From NCBI RefSeq assembly GCF_016820655.1, contig NZ_WSFT01000006.1, positions 1-34,985 on the forward strand: 34,985 bases of DNA. Reading direction: 5' to 3'. The position numbers and the translations under genes are program-made. Of the stretch, positions 8,827 to 16,517 are shown piece after piece. This DNA is from Anaeromonas frigoriresistens. Lineage in GTDB: Bacteria > Bacillota > Clostridia > Tissierellales > SIT17. The notes below the pieces were generated by a model. The model had not been told where the DNA came from, ran no database searches, and saw only the letters and a program-made list of their open reading frames with translations. The number at the start of each line of letters is the position of its first letter. Position 1 is the stretch's first letter.

Positions 8827-8889
8827 GTCATTTTGAGTATAGGGAAGGATCTAGTCTTTAAAGATTATTCACTAAGTTCAGAATGAAAA
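8827..8889. repeat. decayed dispersed palindromic repeat (REP/MITE-like)
   Basis: Left arm TGTCATTTTGAG...GGAAGGATCT and right arm AAGATTATTCACTAAGTTCAGAATGA are imperfect inverted copies of each other. They resemble the dispersed element known from many bacteria that reads TGTCATTCTGAG...GAAGAATCT and its reverse. A further right-arm fragment, CTTCACTACGTTCTTGTCA, sits at 8813-8830. The copy carries many mismatches and is probably inactive. Confidence 0.6.
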
Positions 8890-9002
8890 GTTATAATATT
8901 GTCATCATACCATTGATAATATTTTCGATATATGGTACTATATGTAGAGTCAGATGAAATAATTATACTATATATAGTAAATGTATTACCTAGGAGGAGG
9001 AA

Positions 9003-9617
9003 ATGAAGCAAGTGATAGTAGTAGACGGAGTAGTAGGAGCAGGAAAGACTACATTAGCAACTATAATAAAGGAAGAGTTTAATCTTAAGCTATATGAAGA
9101 ATTAAGTGATAATGATACTTTAGTGCTATTGGATAAGTTTTATGCGGATCAAAATAGATGGAGTTTTACATTACAGGTACATTTTCTTAATAAAAGGTTT
9201 GCTATGATTAAAGAGATACATAAAAAGAATGGTGGCTTATTAGATAGAAGTATATTTGGAGATAAAATATTTGCTCAGATGCTAAATGAAGATGGAAAAA
9301 TGTGTGATGAAGAGTATAGAACATACTCTACTCTTTTAGATAATATGTTAGAACATGCTCAAAACCCAACCTTATTAATCTATTTAAAGTGCAGTGTAAA
9401 TAAAGCTGTAGAAAGAATTAATGGAAGAAATAGAGGTATAGAATCCACAGTGCCTAGAAGGTATTGGGAAAGGTTAAATGAGAAGTATGATAAATGGTAT
9501 GAAACTTACGATTATTCTCCTAAGATAGTAATTGATGTAGATGAAGTAGATCTTTTTATACCTGAGGATAGAGAAAAAGTTGTAAATAAAATAAAAGAAG
9601 CTATGGCAAATCTTTAG
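9003..9617 (+). CDS. deoxynucleoside kinase
   Basis: A 204-residue enzyme of the deoxyadenosine/deoxyguanosine/deoxycytidine kinase family, which phosphorylates deoxynucleosides for nucleotide salvage in the cytoplasm. The P-loop is GVVGAGKTT at 9-17. DRSIFGD near 81-87 carries the family's catalytic Asp-Arg-Ser. The lid ERINGRNRGIE near 137-147 has the expected arginines. Length is normal. A strong AGGAGGAGG site lies three bases before the ATG. It is a single-gene unit with its own terminator and has no clear link with the neighbouring operons. Whether it prefers dA, dG or dC cannot be told from these motifs. Confidence 0.9.
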   Translation: MKQVIVVDGVVGAGKTTLATIIKEEFNLKLYEELSDNDTLVLLDKFYADQNRWSFTLQVHFLNKRFAMIKEIHKKNGGLLDRSIFGDKIFAQMLNEDGKMCDEEYRTYSTLLDNMLEHAQNPTLLIYLKCSVNKAVERINGRNRGIESTVPRRYWERLNEKYDKWYETYDYSPKIVIDVDEVDLFIPEDREKVVNKIKEAMANL

Positions 9618-9640
9618 AGTTTGACTCTAAAGATTTTTTT
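9611..9640 (+). terminator. terminator overlapping the kinase stop codon
   Basis: TCTTTAGAG and CTCTAAAGA pair around TTTGA and are followed by TTTTTTT. The TAG stop of the kinase gene lies inside the left arm. Confidence 0.85.
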
Positions 9641-9741
9641 ATTGCTTATAAATAGTAAAATTTTCTAATAATCATTGTTAAACTAAAGATAATGTTATAA
9701 AATATAATAAGGTAGAATTTTACAAAAAGGGGGGATTTTAT

Positions 9742-10338
9742 TTGAGTGAATGGTGGGCTTCTATACCTGTTTTTGAAAAGGTGTTTTGGTACTTAGCTAT
9801 TCCATCTACAGTAGTATTTATGATTCAACTTTTCCTTACTTTCTTTGGTTTAGGTGAAGGAACTGCTGATGTGGATAGTATGGATGGAGGCTTTGATCTG
9901 GATGCTGATGGGGATGGATTTATAGAATCTGCATTTAACTTTTTTACTATTAGAAATTTCATTATATTTTTTACTGTATTTGGGTGGTCTGGAATAGCTT
10001 TTTCAGATATGGGATTTAGTGAAGTATCTACTATAGTGATATCAAGTGTTTTAGGAATTATAGTAATGCTTATTGTAGCCGCATTATTTTACTTTATTAT
10101 GAATCTAGCTTCAAGTGGTAATATAGACTTGAACAATTCCATAGGAGCCACAGGAAGCGTCTATATTCCAATACCAGCAAAGGGAAAGGGTACAGGGAAA
10201 GTGCAAATATTGATACAAGATTCTTTAAAAGAAGTAGAAGCCATAACTAAGGGTAAGGCTATATCTACTGGGGAACGGGTGAAGGTTTTAGAGATATTAG
10301 ATAATAATATCTTAGTAGTAGAAATACTAAATAATTAA
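9742..10338 (+). CDS. NfeD-family membrane protein, flotillin partner
   Basis: 198 residues with three membrane segments (about 14-36, 70-90, 94-124) and a C-terminal soluble domain (about 130-196) of OB-fold type, containing IGATGSVYIPIPAKGKG and VKVLEI. This is the short NfeD form represented by YuaF of Bacillus subtilis. Such proteins act with flotillins in membrane microdomains. The loop between segments 1 and 2 is Asp-rich (DLDADGDGF) and could bind cations; similar acidic loops are common in this family. The start is TTG, with AAGGGGGGA nine bases upstream. The flotillin gene follows after 12 bases, so the two form an operon. Confidence 0.87.
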   Translation: MSEWWASIPVFEKVFWYLAIPSTVVFMIQLFLTFFGLGEGTADVDSMDGGFDLDADGDGFIESAFNFFTIRNFIIFFTVFGWSGIAFSDMGFSEVSTIVISSVLGIIVMLIVAALFYFIMNLASSGNIDLNNSIGATGSVYIPIPAKGKGTGKVQILIQDSLKEVEAITKGKAISTGERVKVLEILDNNILVVEILNN

Positions 10339-10350
10339 GGGGGAGTTTAT

Positions 10351-11778
10351 ATGGAGGCTTTAACAGGTGGTGTGTTTGGGATTGTATTAGTTACCGTTAT
10401 TGCAATAATTATATTTGGTACAATAGCAGCTTTATTTACAAGATATAAAAGATGCCCATCAGATAAGATTTTAGTTGTATATGGTAAGGTTGGAGAAAAA
10501 GGCGAGGGTATATCATCAAAATGTGTTCATGGAGGAGCCGCATTTATTTGGCCTGTTATTCAAGCTTATGAATTCCTCGATTTAACACCAATGTCGATCG
10601 AAGTGAATTTGAAGAATGCTCTAAGTAAACAAAATATTAGAGTAGACGTTCCATCTAGGTTTACAGTAGGTATATCTACAGAGCCTGGAGTAATGCAAAA
10701 TGGTGCTGAAAGGTTACTTGGATTAGGCCTTACAGAAATACAAGAATTAGCTAAGGATATTATATTTGGTCAATTAAGATTGGTAATAGCGACTATGGAC
10801 ATAGAAGAAATAAATACTGATAGAGATAAATTTTTATCGGCAGTTTCAAGTAACGTTGAGTCAGAGCTTAAAAAGATAGGTCTAAGACTTATAAACGTTA
10901 ATGTTACCGATATAAACGATGAATCAGGATACATAGATGCATTAGGTAAAGAAGCAGCAGCTAAAGCTATCAATGATGCTAAGAAGACAGTGGCAGAAAA
11001 AAATAGAGATGGTTCTATAGGTGAAGCTAATGCTAAGAGAGATGAAAGAATTCAAGTGGCAGAAGCAGATGCTACTGCAGTAGAAGGGGAAAATAGATCT
11101 AAGGTAGTTGTAGCAAATTCTGAAGCTGAAAAAAGAGAGAAAAAGGCAGAAGCTGAAAGGAAAGCAAGTGCTGCTGAGAAAGTTCAAGCTGCTAAGGCAT
11201 TAGAAGAAGCCTATTCTGCAGAGGAAGACGCAGAAAAAGCAAGAGCAAAGAGAGAAAAAGCAACTAGAGAAGCTGATACAATAGTTAATGCTCAAATAGA
11301 AAAACAAAAGGCTGAAATTGATGCAGAGGCAGATGCAGAGAAGATTAGAAGAAAAGCTAAAGGTGAGGCTGATGCAATATTTGCAAAGATGGAAGCAGAA
11401 GCAAATGGTTTAAAAGAAATATTAACTAAACAGGCAGAAGGTTTCGAAAAAATAGTTAATGCCACTGGAGGAAATGCAGAAAAGGCAGTTATGCTTATGA
11501 TGGTAGATAAATTACCAGAGCTTGTAAAGACTCAAGTGGAAGCTATAAAAGGAATTAAAATTGATAAAGTTACTGTATGGGATAATATGGGAGGTAATGG
11601 AGAAGGTAAATCTTCTACAGCAAATTTCCTATCTGGTATGATGAAGTCCCTACCTCCCCTTCAAGAAATGTTTAATATGGCAGGAATGGATTTACCAGAA
11701 TATTTAATAAAAGATCATGAGGATAATATAGAAAAAACAGAAGTTATAGAAAAAGAATATGAAGATATAGAGAAGTAA
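10351..11778 (+). CDS. floT: flotillin-like protein FloT
   Basis: A 475-residue flotillin. One N-terminal membrane segment (about 9-30) is followed by the SPFH domain (about 35-200, with CVHGGAAFIWP and VPSRFTVGISTEPGVM). A long Ala/Glu/Lys coiled coil (about 205-350) is rich in the EA repeats that drive flotillin assembly. The C-terminal region is variable and ends acidic. Flotillins scaffold membrane microdomains and influence fluidity, signalling and secretion. Order and spacing with the NfeD gene match yuaF-yuaG of Bacillus. RBS AAGGGGGAG precedes the ATG. Confidence 0.93.
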   Translation: MEALTGGVFGIVLVTVIAIIIFGTIAALFTRYKRCPSDKILVVYGKVGEKGEGISSKCVHGGAAFIWPVIQAYEFLDLTPMSIEVNLKNALSKQNIRVDVPSRFTVGISTEPGVMQNGAERLLGLGLTEIQELAKDIIFGQLRLVIATMDIEEINTDRDKFLSAVSSNVESELKKIGLRLINVNVTDINDESGYIDALGKEAAAKAINDAKKTVAEKNRDGSIGEANAKRDERIQVAEADATAVEGENRSKVVVANSEAEKREKKAEAERKASAAEKVQAAKALEEAYSAEEDAEKARAKREKATREADTIVNAQIEKQKAEIDAEADAEKIRRKAKGEADAIFAKMEAEANGLKEILTKQAEGFEKIVNATGGNAEKAVMLMMVDKLPELVKTQVEAIKGIKIDKVTVWDNMGGNGEGKSSTANFLSGMMKSLPPLQEMFNMAGMDLPEYLIKDHEDNIEKTEVIEKEYEDIEK

Positions 11779-11806
11779 ACCTGGGTTTTTACCCAGGTTT
11801 TTTTAT
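11778..11806 (+). terminator. terminator of the NfeD-flotillin operon
   Basis: AACCTGGGT and ACCCAGGTT pair around TTTT and are followed by TTTTTATT, immediately after the floT stop. Confidence 0.92.
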
Positions 11807-11899
11807 TGTCTAATAAAGGTAACTTAATAGAACTTCTAAACTACTGATAAACTCTGAGTTTTAATGCTACATGAAATAATGGAAGACAATAAAAAATAG

Positions 11900-12076
11900 G
11901 GGGTGTGGGGGATGAAATCCCATGCCGTATTAGGGGGATGCTCAGGTGCAAGCATTATGCACCGTCGAAAGGGACCTAGGGTCCCTTATAAGTAGAGAAC
12001 CCAAATCTTTGATTTGGAGTGAATCACTTAGTTTCTTCATCAGCGAAGTGGACACGTTTCTAGTCCGCTTTTTTTA
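11900..12076 (+). ncRNA. structured RNA of unassigned class, possibly IS605-type omega RNA remnant
   Basis: Four hairpins follow one another in about 120 bases: 11902-11926 (GGTGTGG with CCATGCC), 11945-11963 (GGTGCA with TGCACC), 11969-11987 (AAGGGACC with GGTCCCTT) and 12001-12017 (CCAAATC with GATTTGG). A T-tract terminator follows at 12048-12076. The GC content is well above its surroundings. The 3' part GAGAACCC-hairpin-GGAGTGAATCAC resembles the right ends and guide-RNA scaffolds of IS200/IS605 elements, but no tnpB or tnpA is present. I tested it against SAM, T-box, TPP, FMN, lysine, glycine, c-di-AMP, 6S, SRP, RNase P and tmRNA signatures and found none. It could instead be a leader or an independent small RNA. 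Confidence 0.5.
12048..12076 (+). terminator. terminator closing the structured RNA
   Basis: GTGGAC and GTCCGC pair, with one G-T wobble, around ACGTTTCTA. A run of seven or more T follows. It separates the RNA from the opp operon. Confidence 0.7.
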
Positions 12077-12156
12077 TTGTACATAAAAATTTCTTAATAA
12101 AGTTCATAGATAGTTAACAGGGTTTATAAGCAACTAAAAGTCCTAGATTCAATAGT

Positions 12157-12191
12157 ATAAAGTATTACAATTTAATATCATTATACTTTAT
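12157..12191. promoter_or_regulatory. inverted repeat upstream of the opp operon
   Basis: ATAAAGTAT (12157-12165) and ATACTTTAT (12183-12191) are perfect 9-base arms separated by 17 bases, about 130 bases before oppB. It is a possible operator. Chance is not excluded in sequence this rich in A and T. Confidence 0.3.
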
Positions 12192-12261
12192 TCTTCATAT
12201 TAGAAAAATGCCGATAATATAATAAATAAAAATAACTTGTATTATTTCTAAGAAGGTGGAG

Positions 12262-12339
12262 GTGGTAAAAAACAGGTATTATTTAATCTATATATATTAT
12301 TTAGAAAGAGGTGCGGGTCATGGGAAAATTTTTACTTAA
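12262..12339 (+). CDS. possible Tyr-rich leader peptide overlapping oppB
   Basis: A GTG-started frame of 25 codons lies behind the strong site AAGGTGGAG (12253-12261). It reads through a hydrophobic Tyr/Ile/Leu stretch with five tyrosines in eight residues (YYLIYIYY) and ends 20 bases inside oppB in another frame. An SD this good with no other start nearby suggests that ribosomes load here. It could couple or attenuate oppB translation. Chance is a real alternative, because the stretch is AT-rich. Confidence 0.35.
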   Translation: MVKNRYYLIYIYYLERGAGHGKIFT

Positions 12340-13240
12340 AAGGGTTATTGCAATGGTTATCACAATATTTTTAGTGATTACCCTGACATTTCTTTTAATG
12401 CACTCCATACCAGGAGGACCATTTACTAAAGAGAAAAAAGTACCTCCAGCAATAGAGGAAGCATTAAATAAAAAATACAACTTAGACGATTCACTCCCTA
12501 AACAGTATATAGACTATCTAAAAAGAATAGCTAAACTTGACTTAGGACCTTCCTTCCAATATGAAGGAATGACAGTAAACAAGTTGATAAAGGATGGGTT
12601 TCCTACCTCGGCTAAACTAGGTAGCTTCACAGTGTTATTAACATTGGCTCTAGGAATACCATTTGGAGTTCTTTCAGCTCTAAAGCAAAATAAATGGCCG
12701 GACTATATAGTGATGTTTCTAGCCACCCTGGGAATAACAATACCAGCCTTTGTATTAGCCACCGTATTCATATATTTCTTTGCTTTAAAATTAGGGTTAT
12801 TACCCACCTTTGGACTGGATAGTTGGAAGGGATATATATTACCGGTGTTAGCATTAGCGGGATATTCATTATCATTTATTACACGGCTTACCCGTTCTAG
12901 TATGCTTGAGGTTATGCAACAGGACTATATAAGAACGGCTAGAGCAAAGGGGCTTCCAGAAAGGGTAGTTATATTTAAGCATGGATTAAGAAACTCAATA
13001 TTACCAGTAGTAACCTATGTGGGGCCGATGATTGCTGCAATATTAACAGGATCATTTGTTATAGAAAAAATATTTGCATTACCAGGGATGGGAAGACACT
13101 TCGTACAGAGTATTACCAATAGAGATTATACAACTATTATGGGGATAACCATATTTTTTGCCACATTCTTAGTTTTTATGGTTTTAATAGTTGATATTGT
13201 ATATTTACTTGTAGACCCTAGAATTAAACTTGATGATTAG
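12320..13240 (+). CDS. oppB: oligopeptide ABC transporter permease OppB
   Basis: A 306-residue inner-membrane permease with six predicted segments, first subunit of a peptide importer. The family start MGKFLLKRVIAMVITIFLV, the IPGGPF motif, and the cytoplasmic EAA loop YIRTARAKGLPERVVIFKHG, which docks on the ATPases, are all present. The start is the ATG at 12320, six bases behind AAAGAGGTG; a GTG nine bases earlier overlaps that site and is less likely. It is the first of five genes in the order B-C-D-F-A. Confidence 0.93.
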   Translation: MGKFLLKRVIAMVITIFLVITLTFLLMHSIPGGPFTKEKKVPPAIEEALNKKYNLDDSLPKQYIDYLKRIAKLDLGPSFQYEGMTVNKLIKDGFPTSAKLGSFTVLLTLALGIPFGVLSALKQNKWPDYIVMFLATLGITIPAFVLATVFIYFFALKLGLLPTFGLDSWKGYILPVLALAGYSLSFITRLTRSSMLEVMQQDYIRTARAKGLPERVVIFKHGLRNSILPVVTYVGPMIAAILTGSFVIEKIFALPGMGRHFVQSITNRDYTTIMGITIFFATFLVFMVLIVDIVYLLVDPRIKLDD

Positions 13241-13252
13241 GGGGATAAATTG

Positions 13253-14434
13253 ATGGAAAATTTAAATTCGAATTCTAAGAATATACCAAAAGAATTATGG
13301 ACTAAGATTGATGACACAGAAAAGAATAAAGAACAAATATCAAGAAAAAGTCTTACTTACTTTCAAGATTCTTGGAGAAGATTAAAGGAAAATAAAATGG
13401 CGATGATAGGACTTTCTGTAGTAATAATACTAATACTAATTGCACTATTTGGTCCTATGTTTTCTCCATATGAGTATTCAGATCAAAATCTAAGTTACTC
13501 AAGTTTAACTCCAAGATTAGACATTTATAAGGTTAGTGATGATAGTTATATTCATTTAGCCAATGGGCTTAGATTATATAGAGTTACTGAAAGTGGAAAG
13601 ATTATTGAATTGTTAAGTGCTACAGAGCAAAACCTTATAGAGAAAAAGATAACCTATGATGTAAAAGGAAAAACGGTATTACTAGACTTTGAAAATCAGC
13701 CTTTTAAACTATTAGATGGAAATGGAAATGAGTATTCTTACCATGATAGAGTTTGGAATAAAACTTATCTTTTTGGCTCAGATGATCTAGGAAGAGATAT
13801 CCTTGTTAGAGTTATATATGGTGCTAGAATATCTTTACTAATTGCCTTTGTAGCTACAGTGGTTAATTTCTTTATAGGTGTTTTATATGGAGGAATAGCT
13901 GGATATGCTGGGGGTAAGTTAGATAATTTCATGATGAGAATAGTTGATATTATCAGTACAGTACCTTTGATGTTATATGTAATACTCTTAATGGTTGTTT
14001 TAGGTTCTGGACTTAAACCTATAATTATTGCATTGGGATCTATATATTGGGTTGGTATGGCTAGGATAGTTAGAGGACAGATACTAAGTTTAAAGGAGCA
14101 AGAATATGTTTTAGCAGCTAAATCCATAGGAACTAGACATTGGAGAATATTAACAAGACATCTTTTGCCTAATGCTATGGGACCAATTATTGTATCAATG
14201 ACTATGATGATACCTCGAGCTATTTTTGTAGAAGCATTCTTAAGTTTTATTGGACTTGGAGTATCGGCACCGAAGGCTTCTTGGGGTACATTGGCAAATG
14301 ATGCTCTAGGAGCACTAAGGTCCTATCCGCATCAATTGTTCTTCCCTGCTTTAGCTATATGTGTGACAATGTTTGCATTTAATTTCTTAGGGGATGGATT
14401 AAGAGATGCGCTAGATCCAAGATTACGTAAATAG
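13253..14434 (+). CDS. oppC: oligopeptide ABC transporter permease OppC with an enlarged outer loop
   Basis: A 393-residue permease, longer than the usual 300 or so. The N-terminal cytoplasmic part leads to the first membrane segment (about 49-68). An extracytoplasmic insert of about 95 residues then precedes the conserved FGSDDLGRDILVRVIYGAR. The EAA loop YVLAAKSIGTRHWRILTRH is intact, and the C-terminus is DGLRDALDPRLRK. The ATG at 13253 is chosen over the TTG just before it, with GGGGGA eight bases upstream. The insert looks like a small beta-rich domain (KVSDDSYIHLANGLRLYRV) that may contact the binding protein; such inserts occur in some clostridial OppC proteins. Confidence 0.92.
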   Translation: MENLNSNSKNIPKELWTKIDDTEKNKEQISRKSLTYFQDSWRRLKENKMAMIGLSVVIILILIALFGPMFSPYEYSDQNLSYSSLTPRLDIYKVSDDSYIHLANGLRLYRVTESGKIIELLSATEQNLIEKKITYDVKGKTVLLDFENQPFKLLDGNGNEYSYHDRVWNKTYLFGSDDLGRDILVRVIYGARISLLIAFVATVVNFFIGVLYGGIAGYAGGKLDNFMMRIVDIISTVPLMLYVILLMVVLGSGLKPIIIALGSIYWVGMARIVRGQILSLKEQEYVLAAKSIGTRHWRILTRHLLPNAMGPIIVSMTMMIPRAIFVEAFLSFIGLGVSAPKASWGTLANDALGALRSYPHQLFFPALAICVTMFAFNFLGDGLRDALDPRLRK

Positions 14435-14450
14435 AAAAGAGGTGTAAAAT

Positions 14451-15473
14451 GTGGGGGAAAAATTATTAGAAGTAAAGAATCTTAAGACCTCCTTCTTCAC
14501 CCATCTAGGAGAAGTTCAAGCGGTTCGAGGTATAAGTTTCCATATAGATAAAGGAGAAGCAATAGGTATAGTAGGTGAGTCAGGAAGTGGGAAAAGTGTA
14601 ACATCATTATCAGTGATGAAGCTATTACAATATCCAGGGAAAATAGTAGGGGGAGAAATACTATTTAAAGGAAAGGATATAGTAAATTACTCAAATAATA
14701 AAATGTTAAAAATAAGAGGAAATGAAATAGCTATGATATTTCAAGATCCTATGACATCATTAAATCCCGTTTATACTATAGGAAATCAGATAATGGAAGT
14801 GATAATTAGACATCAAAAATTAAATAAGAAAAAGGCCAGGGAAAAGGCTATAGAAATGCTAAAGATGGTAGGCATACCATCCCCGGAAAAGAGAATAGAT
14901 AATTATCCCCATGAATTTAGTGGGGGTATGAGGCAAAGAGCTATGATAGCAATAGCACTATCCTGTGAACCAGATTTATTAATTGCAGATGAACCTACTA
15001 CTGCTTTGGATGTAACTATACAGGATCAAATACTGAAACTAATGAAAGAACTTAAGGAGAGAATAGATACATCTATAATATTAATAACCCATGACTTAGG
15101 AGTAGTAGCAGACGTTTGTTCTAGAATAGTGGTAATGTATGGAGGATTAGTTATGGAAGAAGGAAGTTCGAGGGATATATTCTTTAATCCACAGCATCCT
15201 TATACAATGGGACTTTTAAAATCAATTCCTAGGTTAGATTTAGAGGAGAAAAAGAGGTTGATTCCAATACCAGGGACACCACCAGATCTATTAAAACCAC
15301 CAATAGGATGTCCCTTTGCAGATAGATGCCCCTATTCAATGAAGATATGTAAGATGAAACTTCCGGAATTCTTCGAAGTAGATATGGGACATAAAGCTAG
15401 CTGTTGGTTACTTCACCCTGAATCACCCAAAATGAAGCTTAGTACTGGGGTAAGAAAGGAGGAAGTAAAATGA
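14451..15473 (+). CDS. oppD: oligopeptide ABC transporter ATPase OppD
   Basis: A 340-residue ATPase. Walker A GESGSGKS, the signature FSGGMRQRAMIAIAL, Walker B LLIADEPTTALD and the switch ITHD are present. The C-terminal oligopeptide extension has the Cys pattern C-x5-C-x5-C-x-C typical of OppD and DppD (CPFADRCPYSMKICK). The start is GTG, behind AGAGGTG; an overlapping ATG two bases earlier is out of frame and stops after six codons. It overlaps oppF by the four bases ATGA. Confidence 0.94.
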   Translation: MGEKLLEVKNLKTSFFTHLGEVQAVRGISFHIDKGEAIGIVGESGSGKSVTSLSVMKLLQYPGKIVGGEILFKGKDIVNYSNNKMLKIRGNEIAMIFQDPMTSLNPVYTIGNQIMEVIIRHQKLNKKKAREKAIEMLKMVGIPSPEKRIDNYPHEFSGGMRQRAMIAIALSCEPDLLIADEPTTALDVTIQDQILKLMKELKERIDTSIILITHDLGVVADVCSRIVVMYGGLVMEEGSSRDIFFNPQHPYTMGLLKSIPRLDLEEKKRLIPIPGTPPDLLKPPIGCPFADRCPYSMKICKMKLPEFFEVDMGHKASCWLLHPESPKMKLSTGVRKEEVK

Positions 15474-16453
15474 ATAACAATAAAGAAGTATTAATAAAGG
15501 TGGAAAATTTAAAGAAATACTTTTTAGTGAAAAAAGGATTCTTTGGAAAAAAACTAACCTACACTAAAGCAGTAGATGACATAAGTTTTGAAATAAAAAA
15601 AGGCGAAACCTTTGGATTAGTAGGGGAGTCTGGATGCGGAAAAACTACTACAGGAAGATGTATTGTAAGACTGTATGATGTGACCGCAGGGAACATATTT
15701 TTTAGTAATCAAGATATAGGCCATATGAAAGAGAAGAGATTAAAACCTCTTAGAAAAGAGTTTCAGATGATATTTCAAGACCCTTATGCTTCTCTAAATT
15801 CTCGAATGACCGTTAGTGATATTATTGGTGAACCAATAGATGTCCACCAAATAGCTAAAGGTAAAGAAAGACAAGAGATGATTTATGAACTATTGAATAA
15901 GGTAGGTTTAAGTAAAGATCATGCCAGCAGATTCCCTCATGAATTTAGTGGAGGGCAACGACAACGGATAGGAATAGCAAGATCCTTAGCGGTAAGACCT
16001 AAATTTATCGTATGTGATGAGCCTATATCAGCTTTAGATGTTTCAATTCAAGCTCAGGTAGTAAATATGCTTGAAGATTTACAAAAAGATATGGGACTTA
16101 CATATCTTTTCGTAGCCCATGATCTATCTATGGTAAAACACATATCCGATAGAATAGGAGTAATGTATCTAGGAAAGATGGTTGAAATAGCCTCTAGTAA
16201 AGAACTCTATAAAAAACCATTACATCCCTATACTCAAGCATTATTATCAGCAATACCTATACCAAATCCAGATATTACAGCAATGAGAAATGCAGAGGTT
16301 TTAGAAGGGGAAGTACCAAGCCCTATAAATCCACCTTCTGGATGTAGATTTAGAACTAGATGTAAATATGCTATGGAGAGATGCAAAGAAGAAGAACCTA
16401 AATTTGTTGATAAAGACAATGGACATTTAGTAGCATGTCATTTGTTAGAATAA
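15470..16453 (+). CDS. oppF: oligopeptide ABC transporter ATPase OppF
   Basis: A 327-residue second ATPase of the importer. Walker A GESGCGKTT, the signature FSGGQRQRIGIARSLA, Walker B FIVCDEPISALD, switch VAHD, and the C-terminal cysteines in CRFRTRCKYAMERCKEEEP are present. It pairs with OppD to power the OppBC channel. Its ATG overlaps the oppD stop, and AAGGAGG lies just upstream inside oppD. Confidence 0.94.
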   Translation: MNNNKEVLIKVENLKKYFLVKKGFFGKKLTYTKAVDDISFEIKKGETFGLVGESGCGKTTTGRCIVRLYDVTAGNIFFSNQDIGHMKEKRLKPLRKEFQMIFQDPYASLNSRMTVSDIIGEPIDVHQIAKGKERQEMIYELLNKVGLSKDHASRFPHEFSGGQRQRIGIARSLAVRPKFIVCDEPISALDVSIQAQVVNMLEDLQKDMGLTYLFVAHDLSMVKHISDRIGVMYLGKMVEIASSKELYKKPLHPYTQALLSAIPIPNPDITAMRNAEVLEGEVPSPINPPSGCRFRTRCKYAMERCKEEEPKFVDKDNGHLVACHLLE

Positions 16454-16517
16454 TAAATTATTGGGAAATATAGAGCCTTGGTGCTTTATATATAAGTAAA
16501 ATAAAGGGGGAAATTCT

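Noticed and set aside
11912..11995. 27-codon frame inside the structured RNA
   Set aside because: It starts at ATG with a poor, structured upstream region, and its codons fall exactly on the hairpin arms. The RNA structure explains the sequence better. I cannot fully exclude a small protein.
11900..12080. Known riboswitch or T-box before the opp operon
   Set aside because: No T-box AGGGTGG-ACCGCG block and no SAM, TPP, lysine, glycine, FMN, cobalamin or c-di-GMP core is present.
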